Origin: Cohnella sp. AR92
GTDB lineage: Bacteria; Bacillota; Bacilli; Paenibacillales; Paenibacillaceae
NCBI RefSeq assembly: GCF_003990975.1
Contig: NZ_RZJR01000010.1
Span: forward strand, 114,132 to 178,131
Length of the DNA: 64,000 nt
Reading direction: 5' to 3'
Under the pieces are notes generated by a model. The model saw only the letters and a program-made list of their open reading frames with translations. It was not told the DNA's origin and did not search any database. The translations under genes and the position numbers were made by a program. Of this stretch, positions 18,066 to 27,870 are shown one piece after another. How positions within the stretch are numbered: position 1 is the stretch's first letter; every line of letters begins with the position of its first letter.

Positions 18066-19181
18066 ATGAGTCAGAGCGAAGCAAGAATAGCGTTGAACGA
18101 ATTCGCCGCTAAGATTTCCGAAGAGCATCTGGGACCGTTATGGGACAATTTGGGCCATATGATTACCTTGAAGCCCAAGCATGAAGTCATTCCTTACTTA
18201 TGGAAATGGCAGACGATCCGGAACTATTTGCTGGAGGCGGGACCGCTTCTTGCTCTTGGGCGCGAGAGCGAGCGCAGGGTTATCTATTTGCAGAACCCTT
18301 CTCTTCTGAAAGACGGCAAGATCGGATATTCGACCAACACGCTGTACGTCGGCGTGCAGTTGCTTCTTCCGGGCGAAGTTGCGCCTTCCCACCGTCATTC
18401 CCAGGCTGCCATCCGATTTATCATCGAAGGAGACGGAGGCGCTTACACGACGGTTGACGGAGAGAAGACCTATATGGAGCGCGGGGATTTAGTGCTGACG
18501 CCTCCATGGACTTGGCACGATCACGGCCATGAGGGCACGGAGCCCGTATTCTGGATGGACGGCTTGGATGTTGGCTTAGTCAAGACGCTGACCGGCTCGT
18601 TCTTCGAACCCTACCATGAGAACAAATATCCGCTTTCCGGTCCCCCGGACGGCTCGGTGGCCCGTTATGCGAGCGGCGTACGCGCGATCTCGGAACGGAA
18701 ACGCAAGGGATACCCCTCCCCTCTGATCAATTATAAATGGTCGAACATCAAGCAAGCCCTCGAGGGGCTCGAGCGCCTCGATCCGGATCCGTACGACGGC
18801 TATGCAGTCGATTACATCAATCCGACGACAGGCGGATCGGCCGATGCCAGAATCGGAACGACCATGCAGCGGTTGACGCCAGGCATGCATACCAAGGCTC
18901 ACCGGCATGTCCACAGCGCAGTCTATCATGTGTTGGAAGGAAGCGGTTATACCGTCATCGAAGGGCAGAAGTTCGAATGGGAGCAAGGAGACTTCTTCGT
19001 CGTGCCGCCGTGGCTCTGGCATGAGCATGTGAATACCGGGACCGGCACGGTCCATCTGTTCTCGGTTAACGATCGTCCCGTCATGGAGATCCTCGGCTTG
19101 GAGCAGGAGGAGGAGCTAAGAGACAACAACGGACAGCAGGAAGTCGCGCGCACATTCGAGCCGGCCAGGCTGTCGAAATAA
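18066..19181 (+). CDS. Gentisate 1,2-dioxygenase
   Basis: 371-residue bicupin that opens gentisate between C1 and C2 to maleylpyruvate using Fe(II). The N-terminal cupin keeps the full ligand set His109 and His111 (PSHRHSQAA) and His151 (WTWHDHGHEG). The C-terminal cupin also retains His279/His281 (KAHRHVHSA) and His319 (WLWHEHV). Length and both cupins match bacterial gentisate and salicylate dioxygenases. Strong site AAGGAGGAGAACA. It lies 40 bases after the monooxygenase and 26 before an FAH-family hydrolase, the standard order for gentisate degradation. Confidence 0.92.
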   Translation: MSQSEARIALNEFAAKISEEHLGPLWDNLGHMITLKPKHEVIPYLWKWQTIRNYLLEAGPLLALGRESERRVIYLQNPSLLKDGKIGYSTNTLYVGVQLLLPGEVAPSHRHSQAAIRFIIEGDGGAYTTVDGEKTYMERGDLVLTPPWTWHDHGHEGTEPVFWMDGLDVGLVKTLTGSFFEPYHENKYPLSGPPDGSVARYASGVRAISERKRKGYPSPLINYKWSNIKQALEGLERLDPDPYDGYAVDYINPTTGGSADARIGTTMQRLTPGMHTKAHRHVHSAVYHVLEGSGYTVIEGQKFEWEQGDFFVVPPWLWHEHVNTGTGTVHLFSVNDRPVMEILGLEQEEELRDNNGQQEVARTFEPARLSK

Positions 19182-19207
19182 GGCATAAACATTGGAGGGG
19201 ATAACGC

Positions 19208-20053
19208 ATGAAGTTTGCTCTATTCAACGATTTTCAATTAGGACTCGTCCAGGATAGCCGCATCTATGACATCGGTCTTGTTCTCTTCGGCGCTGAACAT
19301 CCTCATCCTTGCCTGATGAAGGCTTTCATCGACCAATATGACAGTTATAAGACGAACGTAGAGGAGCTGATAAAAGAAGCGCCTTCCTTTGCCCTCTCCG
19401 AAGTGCGGCTTCGTCAACCGGTCTCTAAACCAGGCAAAATATTGGCTGCTCCCGTCAACTACTATTCTCATCAACGGGAGATGAATTTGCATAACACGGC
19501 ACGCGGCCTCGGTTTCTTCCTTAAAGCGAATACTTCGCTGATCGGGCCTGGCGATCCTATCGTATTGCCGGCGTACAAAGCGGGAAGGCGCATCGATCAC
19601 GAACTGGAGCTGGCCATCGTCATCGGCAAAAAGGCTAAAAACGTGAAGGCAGCGGATGCGGGAGACTATCTGTTCGGTTACACTTGCTTGAACGATGTCA
19701 CGCTAAGGCCGGACGAACAGAATGAAGAGGAAAGATGCCTGCGCAAATCCTTCGACACGTTTACGCCTATGGGGCCATGGATCGTCACCGCCGACGAAGT
19801 CGGGGATGCACAGAATCTAGAGATGGCCCTTCACGTGAACGACGAACGGAGGCAGAAGATCAATACCAAAGAGATGGTATGCGGGATCGGAGAATTAGTC
19901 GAAATTTTCTCTCATGTCGCGACGCTAGAGCCGGGCGATATCATAGCGACAGGAACGCCGGACGGAGTCGCGCCAATCCGGCGCGGCGATAGGGTGCGGA
20001 TAGAGATCGAACGTATCGGCGTATTGGCAAATCCGGTGGAAGCGGAAAGCTAA
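19208..20053 (+). CDS. Fumarylacetoacetate hydrolase family protein, probable fumarylpyruvate (or maleylpyruvate) hydrolase
   Basis: 281 residues. Core FAH motifs are present: RIDHELELAIVIGKKA (Glu ligands), FGYTCLNDVTLRPD (Asp ligand), GPWIVTADEVGD, and the C-terminal LEPGDIIATGTPDGV. In gentisate pathways this family cleaves fumarylpyruvate to fumarate and pyruvate after isomerisation, or cleaves maleylpyruvate directly. No separate isomerase is seen in the window, so direct cleavage or an isomerase elsewhere is implied. Site GGAGGGGATAACGC. Located inside the ring-cleavage operon. Confidence 0.9.
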   Translation: MKFALFNDFQLGLVQDSRIYDIGLVLFGAEHPHPCLMKAFIDQYDSYKTNVEELIKEAPSFALSEVRLRQPVSKPGKILAAPVNYYSHQREMNLHNTARGLGFFLKANTSLIGPGDPIVLPAYKAGRRIDHELELAIVIGKKAKNVKAADAGDYLFGYTCLNDVTLRPDEQNEEERCLRKSFDTFTPMGPWIVTADEVGDAQNLEMALHVNDERRQKINTKEMVCGIGELVEIFSHVATLEPGDIIATGTPDGVAPIRRGDRVRIEIERIGVLANPVEAES

Positions 20054-20074
20054 AGGGCAGGGGAGGCAGGAACG

Positions 20075-21256
20075 ATGAGAGCGCATGATGTTGTCCTCGT
20101 GGACGGATGCCGCACGGCATTTACGAAATTCGGAGGCCCCTTCCGCGATGTTTCTGCGATCGACTTAGGGGTTTGCGCCGCCAAAGAGGCGTTGGCCCGA
20201 TCGGGAGTTGCGGCGGAGGAGATCGACCATGTCTTCTACGGCAACGTCATTCAGTCCAGTCCGGACGCCGTGCTGGCCGCAAGGCATGTCGGCTTGAAAG
20301 CGGGCGTTCCGGAAGAAGTGCCGGCGTTGACGGTCAATCGCTTGTGCGGATCGGGATTGGAAGCGGTTACCCAAGCGGCGCGAATGATCATGACCGGTGA
20401 ACTGAAGGCAGGCTTGGCGGGCGGCGGAGAGAACATGAGCCAAATTCCGCATGTCATCCGAGGCGCTCGCTGGGGGATCCCCTTATTCGAGGCCCCTATG
20501 AAAGATTACTTGCATGAAGCGCTGTATGACCCTTACGGTCAGTGCTTCATGGCCGATACCGGAGAGAATTTGGCCGTAAAATACGGGTTGACCCGCGAGG
20601 AGATCGATCGTCATGCGCTTGGAAGTCATGAGAAGGCGCTTGCGGCGATAGAGAAGGGCGCATTCCGTGAGGAGATCGTTCCCGTTGCCGTCAAGGAACG
20701 TAAAGATACCGTCTGGATCGACAAGGATGAACATCCTCGCGCGACTTCGCTGGACAAACTCGCAAGGCTTGAGCCGAAATTCAAGTCGGACGGGGTTGTC
20801 ACGGCCGGCAACGCGAGCGGCATCAACGATGGCGCCGCCATGGTCGTCGTAACATCGGCCGATTACGCGCAGCGCCGCGGGCTGAAGCCGATCGCGAGGC
20901 TCGCGAGTTGGGCCGTTTCGGGCGTCGACCCGAAACTCATGGGGATCGGACCCGTGCCTGCCATACGGAAAGCGCTGCAGCTGGCAAATCTGAAAATCGA
21001 AGATTTGGATCTAATCGAGATCAACGAAGCGTTCTCCGCTCAATATTTAGCATGCGAGAAGGAGCTTGGTTTCGATCCGGCTATCGGCAATGTAAACGGA
21101 GGCGCAGTTGCGCTCGGCCATCCCTTGGGAGCATCGGGAACGAGAATATCCTTGAGCTTGATCTACGAGCTGGGCAGAAGAGGCAAGAAATACGGAGCAT
21201 CCGCCCTCTGCATTGGCGGCGGACAAGGCATCGCCGCGATATGGGAGAAGATCTAG
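20075..21256 (+). CDS. Thiolase (acetyl-CoA acetyltransferase family)
   Basis: 393 residues, standard thiolase length. Catalytic Cys91 in [10 protein letters not shown], His349 in [12 protein letters not shown] and Cys379 in ALCIGGGQG are all present, with the dimer/loop sequence [11 protein letters not shown]. It splits 3-ketoacyl-CoA with CoA, or condenses acetyl-CoA. Its position between the FAH hydrolase and the CoA ligase, with enoyl-CoA hydratase and 3-hydroxyacyl-CoA dehydrogenase on the divergent arm, suggests thiolytic removal of a two-carbon unit from an aromatic side chain. Confidence 0.93.
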   Translation: MRAHDVVLVDGCRTAFTKFGGPFRDVSAIDLGVCAAKEALARSGVAAEEIDHVFYGNVIQSSPDAVLAARHVGLKAGVPEEVPALTVNRLCGSGLEAVTQAARMIMTGELKAGLAGGGENMSQIPHVIRGARWGIPLFEAPMKDYLHEALYDPYGQCFMADTGENLAVKYGLTREEIDRHALGSHEKALAAIEKGAFREEIVPVAVKERKDTVWIDKDEHPRATSLDKLARLEPKFKSDGVVTAGNASGINDGAAMVVVTSADYAQRRGLKPIARLASWAVSGVDPKLMGIGPVPAIRKALQLANLKIEDLDLIEINEAFSAQYLACEKELGFDPAIGNVNGGAVALGHPLGASGTRISLSLIYELGRRGKKYGASALCIGGGQGIAAIWEKI

Positions 21257-21268
21257 GAGGCGAACGAC

Positions 21269-22819
21269 ATGGATTCGGCTCAGTCGGCATTATCCGTACC
21301 TCAATTGTTGGAGAGGGCAGCGCTAAGCAGGCGGGATCAAGAGGCCATTTATGATCTGACTCGACGGATGACCTATGGGGAACTGCAGACGGAAGTCGCG
21401 GAACTGTCGTCCGCATTGGTCACCTTCGGGGTCAAACCGGGCGACAGGGTAGCCGTGGCGCTGCCGAATTGGCACGAAACGGTAGAGCTGTTTTTTGCGG
21501 TGGCCCAAATCGGGGCGATCCTTGTGCCGTTCAATCCGAAATATCGTTTGCACGAGGTGCGCCATATCCTGATGAATTCCGGCGCAGAAGTCATTTTCGT
21601 ATGCGATGAGTTTGAGAACGTAGGGTTGGAACAGATCCCTCCGACGATACGCGTGGTTACGGTGCGTTACCGGAAGGAAGGGGCTTTATCTCTAGAACAG
21701 CTGCGCATGCTGGCAGGGCAATCCGCTTTGCCTCAAATCGCAGCCGATCCGAACGAAGACGTGTTCTGTATCCTTTATACGTCCGGAACGACAGGGACGC
21801 CCAAAGGAGCGATGCTCACTCACCGGAGCATCGTGCAATCCGCGATCACGATCGGCGTCGGCCTTCAAAGCACGAGCGACGACGTGATGATGATTCTATC
21901 CCCGATCTACCATGTATTCGGCATGTCGGTGAATTTGATGTCCTCCATCTATTATCGGATGCGTGCGGTGCTCGTTCCTAAATTCAAGCCGGCGGACGCG
22001 CTGCGGCTAATCGAACAGGAGCGAGTGACGATTCATCACGCCGTTCCCGCGATCCTTAACATCGAATTGAAGGATGAGAATTTCGAATCCTTCGATCTAT
22101 CTTCGCTAAGGGTCGGAATCACAGGGGCTGCTTCTTGCCCGCCGGATACGATTCGAGGAGTTCGCCAGAGGATGGGAATGCGTCTGTGCATCTCTTTCGG
22201 CGCGACGGAGACGGGTTCCGTAACGACTACGGGATACGACGATCCGGAAAGCAAAATAATGGATTCCGTTGGAAAGCCGTTGCCGGGCACCGAGGTCCGA
22301 ATTGTGGACGGAGACAGGAGAACGCTCCCATTCGGAGAAACCGGTGAGATCGCCGTCAAAGGATTCGGCGTTCTCAAAGGCTATTACGGCATGCCGATCC
22401 CGACGCGCGAAGTGTTGGACGAGGACGGATGGTACTATACCGGGGACTTGGGAACGATGGGAAGCGACGGTTACATCTGTTATCTTGGCCGCAAGAAAGA
22501 ACTGATCAACCGAGGCGGATTCAATATTTATCCTCAGGAGATCGAAGGGCTGCTGCAAAACCACCCGAAGGTGCTGGAATCCGCCGTCGTCGGTATTCCG
22601 GACAAAATTCTGGGCGAGGTGGTATGCGCTGCCGTTAAACTTCGTCCGCACTTGGAAGCCACCCAAGAAGAAATAATCGAGTATTTAAAGAGTTTTATCG
22701 CCGGCTACAAGCTTCCGGGCCATATTGTCTTCGTATCCGAGCTGCCGGCTACCGCCAGCGGCAAAATTCTGAAAACCAAATTAAAGGAGGAAATCCTAGA
22801 GCAATTGAATGCAGGTTGA
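21269..22819 (+). CDS. AMP-dependent acyl/aryl-CoA ligase
   Basis: 516 residues of the ANL family: ATP plus a carboxylate gives an acyl-adenylate, then an acyl-CoA. The phosphate-binding loop is LYTSGTTGTPKGAM, the A5 motif FGATETGS, the hinge YTGDLGTMGSDGY with GRKKELINRGGFN, and the catalytic Lys499 is in TASGKILK. Preceded by AGGAGGCGAACGAC and only 12 bases after the thiolase. Last gene of the operon before the liv genes. It probably activates the imported aromatic or phenylpropenoid acid; a fatty-acid substrate is the alternative. Confidence 0.9.
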   Translation: MDSAQSALSVPQLLERAALSRRDQEAIYDLTRRMTYGELQTEVAELSSALVTFGVKPGDRVAVALPNWHETVELFFAVAQIGAILVPFNPKYRLHEVRHILMNSGAEVIFVCDEFENVGLEQIPPTIRVVTVRYRKEGALSLEQLRMLAGQSALPQIAADPNEDVFCILYTSGTTGTPKGAMLTHRSIVQSAITIGVGLQSTSDDVMMILSPIYHVFGMSVNLMSSIYYRMRAVLVPKFKPADALRLIEQERVTIHHAVPAILNIELKDENFESFDLSSLRVGITGAASCPPDTIRGVRQRMGMRLCISFGATETGSVTTTGYDDPESKIMDSVGKPLPGTEVRIVDGDRRTLPFGETGEIAVKGFGVLKGYYGMPIPTREVLDEDGWYYTGDLGTMGSDGYICYLGRKKELINRGGFNIYPQEIEGLLQNHPKVLESAVVGIPDKILGEVVCAAVKLRPHLEATQEEIIEYLKSFIAGYKLPGHIVFVSELPATASGKILKTKLKEEILEQLNAG

Positions 22820-22917
22820 AGAGGTCCTAAAATCCTACCCTCTTTTCCATCAGGAATGAGGGATTGCGCTGCTTTGTTTCCTACACCGTGAACGTACCCG
22901 TTGTCATGGCTGCACGG

Positions 22918-22953
22918 TATAATGAAATCGGAACATATTGCAAACGCTTTCAA
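22918..22953 (+). promoter_or_regulatory. Promoter -10 and cre site of the liv-type transport operon
   Basis: TATAAT at 22918-22923 and, starting 14 bases later, TGCAAACGCTTTCA (22939-22952), which fits the CcpA cre consensus at all but one degenerate position. The cre would sit at about +10 to +23, a repressing position. The -35 is poor, as at the ring-cleavage operon. Confidence 0.65.
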
Positions 22954-23009
22954 TGTAAATGTTGTAAAAATACCGGCGTTCTTCAATATCCAATAAGGAG
23001 GCAATTCCA

Positions 23010-24245
23010 GTGAAAGCAGCGAAAAGGAAATGGCTGGCGATGGGGATGGCAGTAGCGGTTCTAATAGCAGCGCTTACTGCTTGCGGCCCATCCAAAAACA
23101 ATTCTTCAAGCAGTCCATCTAGCAGTCCGTCAACCAGCGCGTCAACGGAAGCAAGCAATTCGCCGAGCGCGAGCCCTGAGAGCACCGAGAGCAAAGAGAT
23201 CAAGATCGGCCTCGTTCTCGCAGAAACGGGTCCGGCCTCTACCTTGGGCTTGTCGGAGGTTCAAACGCAAAAATTGTTCCAGAAGCAGCTGGATGCCCAG
23301 GGGCCGATCAACGGCACTAAGATCAAGTTGGTTCTGCAAGATTATGAGACGGACGATACGAAAGCGGTTATCGCGGTCGATCGGCTCCTCTCCGAAGGTG
23401 TCGTAGCCGTCGTAGGGGCGACGCAAGTGAGTACGACCGCGGCCATTCTGCCGAAGGTTGTCGATGCCAAGCTTCCTTTCCTAACGGTCGCGCCTGCCAA
23501 TTCGAAAGCCTCGGATAATGTATTCGTCATGACGCCTAGCTCCAGCACGGTCGGCAGCGTTGTTCTCGAATGGCTGCAGAAACACAACATCACCAAAGTC
23601 GCCTGGATTAACGCCAAAGACGCGTTTGGCGTGGAAGGCAAACCGGCCTTTGAAGAACTGATCAAAGGAACGGATATCCAGATTGTCGCTCATGAAGAGT
23701 TCGACGCGACGGCTACCGACATGACGGTGCAATTAACCAAAATCAAAAAAGCAAAACCGGAAGTCGTTATCGTCTGGTCCCGGACACCCGGAGCCGGCGT
23801 CGTGGCCAGAAACTTCAAAACGCTCGGCTTCGACATTCCGATGATTCAAAGCACGGCAGCAGCCAACAAAGGCTTCCTAGAGCAAGTCAAGGACGATAAC
23901 AAGAACATCTTCGTCGTTGGCAGCAAGCTAAGCGTGGCGGATAAACTGCCGGATTCGGATCAGAAGAGCAGGCTCATTGCCTTCCGGGATGCGTTCAAGG
24001 CCGAATTCAACGCCGAGCCCGATCTGTTCGCCGCCCATACGAACGACGCTCTCTCCATGATCGTCGATGCGGTCAAAGCGGGCAACACGACGTCGGAAAC
24101 GATCTCGAACTATTTACGGACAAGTCTCGGTCAATATCCGGGCATTACGGGAACCTTCGATTTCGCCGAGTCCCGCGGAACGGCCAAGGCAGACGGCTTG
24201 GTTGTAATGGGCATTGAGAACGACGCTTGGACCTATAACGAATAA
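23010..24245 (+). CDS. Liv-type ABC transporter substrate-binding lipoprotein
   Basis: 411 residues of the periplasmic-binding fold type I (LivJ) family. The lipobox is ALTAC with Cys25, then a Ser/Pro/Thr-rich linker to about residue 60. The mature domain begins KIGLVLAETGPAS, with the family segments VVGATQVSTTAAILPKV and TAAANKGFLEQV. Family members bind branched-chain amino acids or aromatic acids (for example the p-coumarate importers of Rhodopseudomonas). Here the catabolic setting favours an aromatic acid. It is the first gene of a complete five-gene importer. Confidence 0.92.
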   Translation: MKAAKRKWLAMGMAVAVLIAALTACGPSKNNSSSSPSSSPSTSASTEASNSPSASPESTESKEIKIGLVLAETGPASTLGLSEVQTQKLFQKQLDAQGPINGTKIKLVLQDYETDDTKAVIAVDRLLSEGVVAVVGATQVSTTAAILPKVVDAKLPFLTVAPANSKASDNVFVMTPSSSTVGSVVLEWLQKHNITKVAWINAKDAFGVEGKPAFEELIKGTDIQIVAHEEFDATATDMTVQLTKIKKAKPEVVIVWSRTPGAGVVARNFKTLGFDIPMIQSTAAANKGFLEQVKDDNKNIFVVGSKLSVADKLPDSDQKSRLIAFRDAFKAEFNAEPDLFAAHTNDALSMIVDAVKAGNTTSETISNYLRTSLGQYPGITGTFDFAESRGTAKADGLVVMGIENDAWTYNE

Positions 24246-24307
24246 GCGAATTGGAATCTATGGTGGACTCTGTCCGCCATAGATTTTCAATCGAAAGGGG
24301 TAGCTTC

Positions 24308-25186
24308 ATGGACTTCGCCCAAGTGGTTCAATATCTGATCTCAGGCCTTACCGTCGGCAGCATCTACGCGCTGCTGGCGATCGGATTCGTCACCATCTAC
24401 AACACGACCGGCATTTTGAACTTTGCCCAGGGAGAATTCGCGATGATCGGCGCGATGAGCTGCATTTCGTTCATCGGTTGGGGGTTCCCCATGTATGCCG
24501 CCATTCCTTCGGCGATTCTTGTCACTTCCTTCGTCGGTTTATTCCTAGAACGCACTCTGATCAAACGCGCTCGCCGAAGCACGCCGGTCCATATGGTCGT
24601 TATTACGATTGGCTTGTCCATCCTGCTTAAAGGAATTGGGATGATCATTTGGGGCACTTATCCGAAATCCCTTTCCCCTATCATTCATGCGGCTCCCATC
24701 GAAATTTTCGGTGCCGTGATGACCTCCCAGAGCCTCTTTATCTTCATCGTCTTGATTATGCTGCTTATCCTGCTGTATCTGTTCTTCGATAAAACGTATC
24801 TTGGATCCGCCTTGCGGGCGAGCGAAACGAATCCCCGCGCCGCCAATTTGATGGGAATCAACACGCAATCGATGTCGGCTTTGTCGTTCTCTCTGGCGGC
24901 CGCATTAGGGGCGATCTCCGGCATTATTATCGCTCCGATGACGGATGCAACCTACGAGATGGGATTGATGATAGGTCTGAAGGGCTTTGTCGCGATGGTC
25001 ATCGGAGGAATGAACAATATTTCGGGCGCCGTTATGGGCGGTTTGTTGCTCGGAGTGCTGGAGGCGTTCTCCAACGGGTTCCTTTCCAGTACCTATAGCG
25101 ATGCCATCAGCTTCTCCGTGTTATTGCTGGTTCTTTTCTTAAGGCCAATGGGCTTGTTCGGGAAAACTAGCGGCGCGAGAGTCTAG
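24308..25186 (+). CDS. Liv-type ABC transporter permease, LivH family
   Basis: 292 residues, about eight membrane segments. Family signature LNFAQGEFAMIGAM near the N-terminus; IGGMNNISGAVMGGLLLGVLEAF in two halves near the C-terminus. The start is ATG at 24308, eight bases after AAAGGGG; the frame is open further upstream but without a ribosome site. Pairs with the LivM-like permease 16 bases downstream. Confidence 0.92.
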   Translation: MDFAQVVQYLISGLTVGSIYALLAIGFVTIYNTTGILNFAQGEFAMIGAMSCISFIGWGFPMYAAIPSAILVTSFVGLFLERTLIKRARRSTPVHMVVITIGLSILLKGIGMIIWGTYPKSLSPIIHAAPIEIFGAVMTSQSLFIFIVLIMLLILLYLFFDKTYLGSALRASETNPRAANLMGINTQSMSALSFSLAAALGAISGIIIAPMTDATYEMGLMIGLKGFVAMVIGGMNNISGAVMGGLLLGVLEAFSNGFLSSTYSDAISFSVLLLVLFLRPMGLFGKTSGARV

Positions 25187-25202
25187 AGAGGAGACAAGCC
25201 GG

Positions 25203-26222
25203 ATGTCAAAGCTGGAAGCTAAATTATATGGACCGCGCTGGAAGCCTTTTATCGGATTCATCGCCCTTATCCTTGCATTGCCCTTTTTCGTTCATGCGCC
25301 GCACATCTTTACCATCTTAATATTAATCGGCATTTATTCCATCACGACGGTCGGGTTGAATCTGCTCGCCGGATACGCGGGGCAGGTCTCGCTCGGCCAT
25401 GCCGCGTTCTTTGCGATCGGTGCCTATGTTTCGGGGATGGCGACGACGAAGTCTGCGATCTCCCCATGGGCCGCGCTATTGCTGGCGATGGCAATCACGT
25501 TCGCGGTCGCATGGTTGATCGGCATTCCGATCCTCAAGCTGAAAGGGCATTTTCTAGCGCTAGCTACGCTAGGCTTCAACATTATCGTTTATATTCTGAT
25601 CTCGGGATTGACCGATTACACGGGCGGCGCGCTCGGGCTTAACAATATCCCGGCGTTGTCGCTGTTCGGGTTGGATTTATCGGATCCCCTGCATTTCTAC
25701 TATGTGATTTGGGCGCTTGCCGCTTTGGTCATTCTGTTCTCGACGAACATTGTCCGTTCGCCGATCGGCCGCCTGCTTCGCAGCATTCATGACAGCGAGA
25801 TCGCGACGGAGACTCTCGGGGTTAACGCGGCGAAATACAAAGTGTATATATTTGCCCTCAGCGCTTCTTTTGCTTCGCTGTCCGGCAGCATGTATGCGCA
25901 TTTCATTCATTTCATCGCGCCGCCGACGGTGAACACCAGCTTCTCTATTCTGCTGCTCATTATGGTTATGGTCGGAGGCAGCCATTCCATCTGGGGAGCG
26001 CCGCTCGGGACAGCCATTATTATGTTCCTGCAGGAAGTGATTCGCAACGTATCCCACAGTTATCTGAAGATCAGCGGTCCGGTCGAGATCGTCGTATACG
26101 GCTTTGTTATCGTGCTGGTGATGATGTTCCTGCCGCAAGGTACGATTTCTTTGTTCTCCCGCCTCGATGCCGCGTTCCCCCGAATAAGGAACAAGACTTT
26201 AAAGCAAGAGACAGGAGGGTAA
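25203..26222 (+). CDS. Liv-type ABC transporter permease, LivM family
   Basis: 339 residues with multiple membrane segments. Typical LivM motif: LNLLAGYAGQVSLGHAAFFAIGAY at about 55-80 (in two parts), and the cytoplasmic SIHDSEIATETLGVN. The C-terminus contains MVGGSHSIWGAPLGTA. Site GAGAGGAGAC upstream. Stop codon four bases before the ATPase GTG start. Confidence 0.92.
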   Translation: MSKLEAKLYGPRWKPFIGFIALILALPFFVHAPHIFTILILIGIYSITTVGLNLLAGYAGQVSLGHAAFFAIGAYVSGMATTKSAISPWAALLLAMAITFAVAWLIGIPILKLKGHFLALATLGFNIIVYILISGLTDYTGGALGLNNIPALSLFGLDLSDPLHFYYVIWALAALVILFSTNIVRSPIGRLLRSIHDSEIATETLGVNAAKYKVYIFALSASFASLSGSMYAHFIHFIAPPTVNTSFSILLLIMVMVGGSHSIWGAPLGTAIIMFLQEVIRNVSHSYLKISGPVEIVVYGFVIVLVMMFLPQGTISLFSRLDAAFPRIRNKTLKQETGG

Positions 26223-26225
26223 TGA

Positions 26226-26993
26226 GTGGATCCTTTGCTGGAAGTAAGCGGTTTGACAAAGCGATTCGGCGGTGTCACGGCTGTGGACGATGTGAGTTTC
26301 CAAGTCGGAAAAGGAGAAATCGTCGCGGTTATCGGGCCCAATGGCGCTGGCAAAACGACGTTGTTCAATATGATCTCCTGCTTTATCCCTCCTACGTCCG
26401 GACATGTCAATTATAAAGGGGAGAGGTTGACCGGCAAGAAAATATACGAAATGGCGCATCTCGGAATCTCGCGTACGTTCCAGAATCTGCAGATTTTCAA
26501 GAATATGACCGTGCTTGAGAATGCGATGATGGGAGCTCATATCAAGCTGAAGACGAATGTTCTGGCCGCAGGCTTCCGGTTTCCGGTCGTTAAGAGGGAC
26601 GAGGAGGAAGCTTACCGGCATGCCGTCGCCGCGCTGGAATCCGTGGGGCTGAAGCATCTGATGGACGAGAAGGCGGGCCGATTGTCTTACGGTCTGCAGA
26701 AGCAGCTGGAATTTGCCCGCGCCATTATCTACGATCCGGAATTCGTCTTGCTCGATGAACCGATGGCGGGACTGAACGATGCCGAGACGCGCAAAATGTC
26801 CGAATGTATCGTGAATTACAAAGAGAAAGGCGGCTCCTTCCTGTTTGTCGAACATAAGGTAGCGACTGTCATGGAGATCGCCGATCGGATCGTCGTCATT
26901 GACTTCGGACACAAGATTGCCGAAGGCAAGCCTCAGGACATTCAGCGCGACGAGCGAGTCATCAAAGCCTACTTGGGCGAGGAGGCGATCTGA
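26226..26993 (+). CDS. Liv-type ABC transporter ATPase, LivG family
   Basis: 255 residues. Walker A GPNGAGKTT, signature RLSYGLQKQLEFAR (variant of LSGGQ, usual in LivG), Walker B VLLDEPMAGLN. The GTG start at 26226 follows AGGAGGG; an ATG at 26222 is in the wrong frame. Its TGA overlaps the ATG of the next ATPase. Confidence 0.93.
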   Translation: MDPLLEVSGLTKRFGGVTAVDDVSFQVGKGEIVAVIGPNGAGKTTLFNMISCFIPPTSGHVNYKGERLTGKKIYEMAHLGISRTFQNLQIFKNMTVLENAMMGAHIKLKTNVLAAGFRFPVVKRDEEEAYRHAVAALESVGLKHLMDEKAGRLSYGLQKQLEFARAIIYDPEFVLLDEPMAGLNDAETRKMSECIVNYKEKGGSFLFVEHKVATVMEIADRIVVIDFGHKIAEGKPQDIQRDERVIKAYLGEEAI

Positions 26994-27715
26994 TGCTGAA
27001 GATCGACAATTTGAGCGCTTCCATCGGCAACGTCCGGATCTTGCATTCGATCCATATGCAAGTCAACGAAGGAGAAATCGTCTCCGTCATCGGTGCGAAC
27101 GGAGCGGGTAAAAGCACGCTGCTCAATACGCTGTCCGGCTTGTATAAACCGACAGAAGGAACGGTCCAGTTATTTAGCGAAACGATTAGCGGCTTGCCCG
27201 CCCACAAAGTTGTGGGCAGAGGGCTGAGTCTCGTGCCGGAAGGCCGACAAGTGTTCAGCAATCTCACGGTTAAGGAAAATTTGCTGTTGGGCATGTACTC
27301 CAACTATTTTAAGAAAAAAGAGCTGGCGAAACCGAATTTAGAGAAAGTGCTCGAGATGTTTCCCGGATTGAAGAAACATCTGAACAATCTAGGCGGGTTG
27401 CTGAGCGGCGGGGAGCAGCAAATGCTGGCGATCGGCAGGGGCTTGATGTCCGATCCGAAAATCATTCTCTTGGACGAGCCGTCTATGGGGCTCGCGCCTA
27501 TGATTGTGAACGAGATATTGGCGAATTTAAAATTCATCAAAGAGCAGCTGGGAGTTATGGTCATTCTGGTCGAGCAGAATGTGAAGGCGGCTCTGAATGT
27601 GGCCGATCGCGTCTACGTAATGGACCAGGGGAGAGTCACCTTAAGCGGAACGAGAGACGAAATAGGCAAGAACGAGGACGTCATGTCCGCGTATTTAGGC
27701 GTCAAGAGAGCTTGA
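26993..27715 (+). CDS. Liv-type ABC transporter ATPase, LivF family
   Basis: 240 residues. Walker A GANGAGKST, signature LLSGGEQQMLAIGRGL, Walker B ILLDEPSMGLAP. The start overlaps the preceding stop (TGATG), implying translational coupling. Final gene of the importer, followed by an intrinsic terminator. Confidence 0.93.
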   Translation: MLKIDNLSASIGNVRILHSIHMQVNEGEIVSVIGANGAGKSTLLNTLSGLYKPTEGTVQLFSETISGLPAHKVVGRGLSLVPEGRQVFSNLTVKENLLLGMYSNYFKKKELAKPNLEKVLEMFPGLKKHLNNLGGLLSGGEQQMLAIGRGLMSDPKIILLDEPSMGLAPMIVNEILANLKFIKEQLGVMVILVEQNVKAALNVADRVYVMDQGRVTLSGTRDEIGKNEDVMSAYLGVKRA

Positions 27716-27754
27716 GCTTATCTCTCGGCTCTCTCCAGATTGAACGGTTCTAAG

Positions 27755-27789
27755 CGTCTTCGGCTGCAAGGCCGAAGACGTTTCTATTT
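27755..27789 (+). terminator. Terminator of the liv-type operon
   Basis: 10-bp perfect stem CGTCTTCGGC (27755-27764) with GCCGAAGACG (27771-27780), 6-base loop, then TTTCTATTT. Confidence 0.85.
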
Positions 27790-27870
27790 CAATTGAACAC
27801 AGCCATTCATTCAGGATATGATAGAACTATCAAATAATTGTAAATAATAGCGTTTCATGGAGGAATGGCG

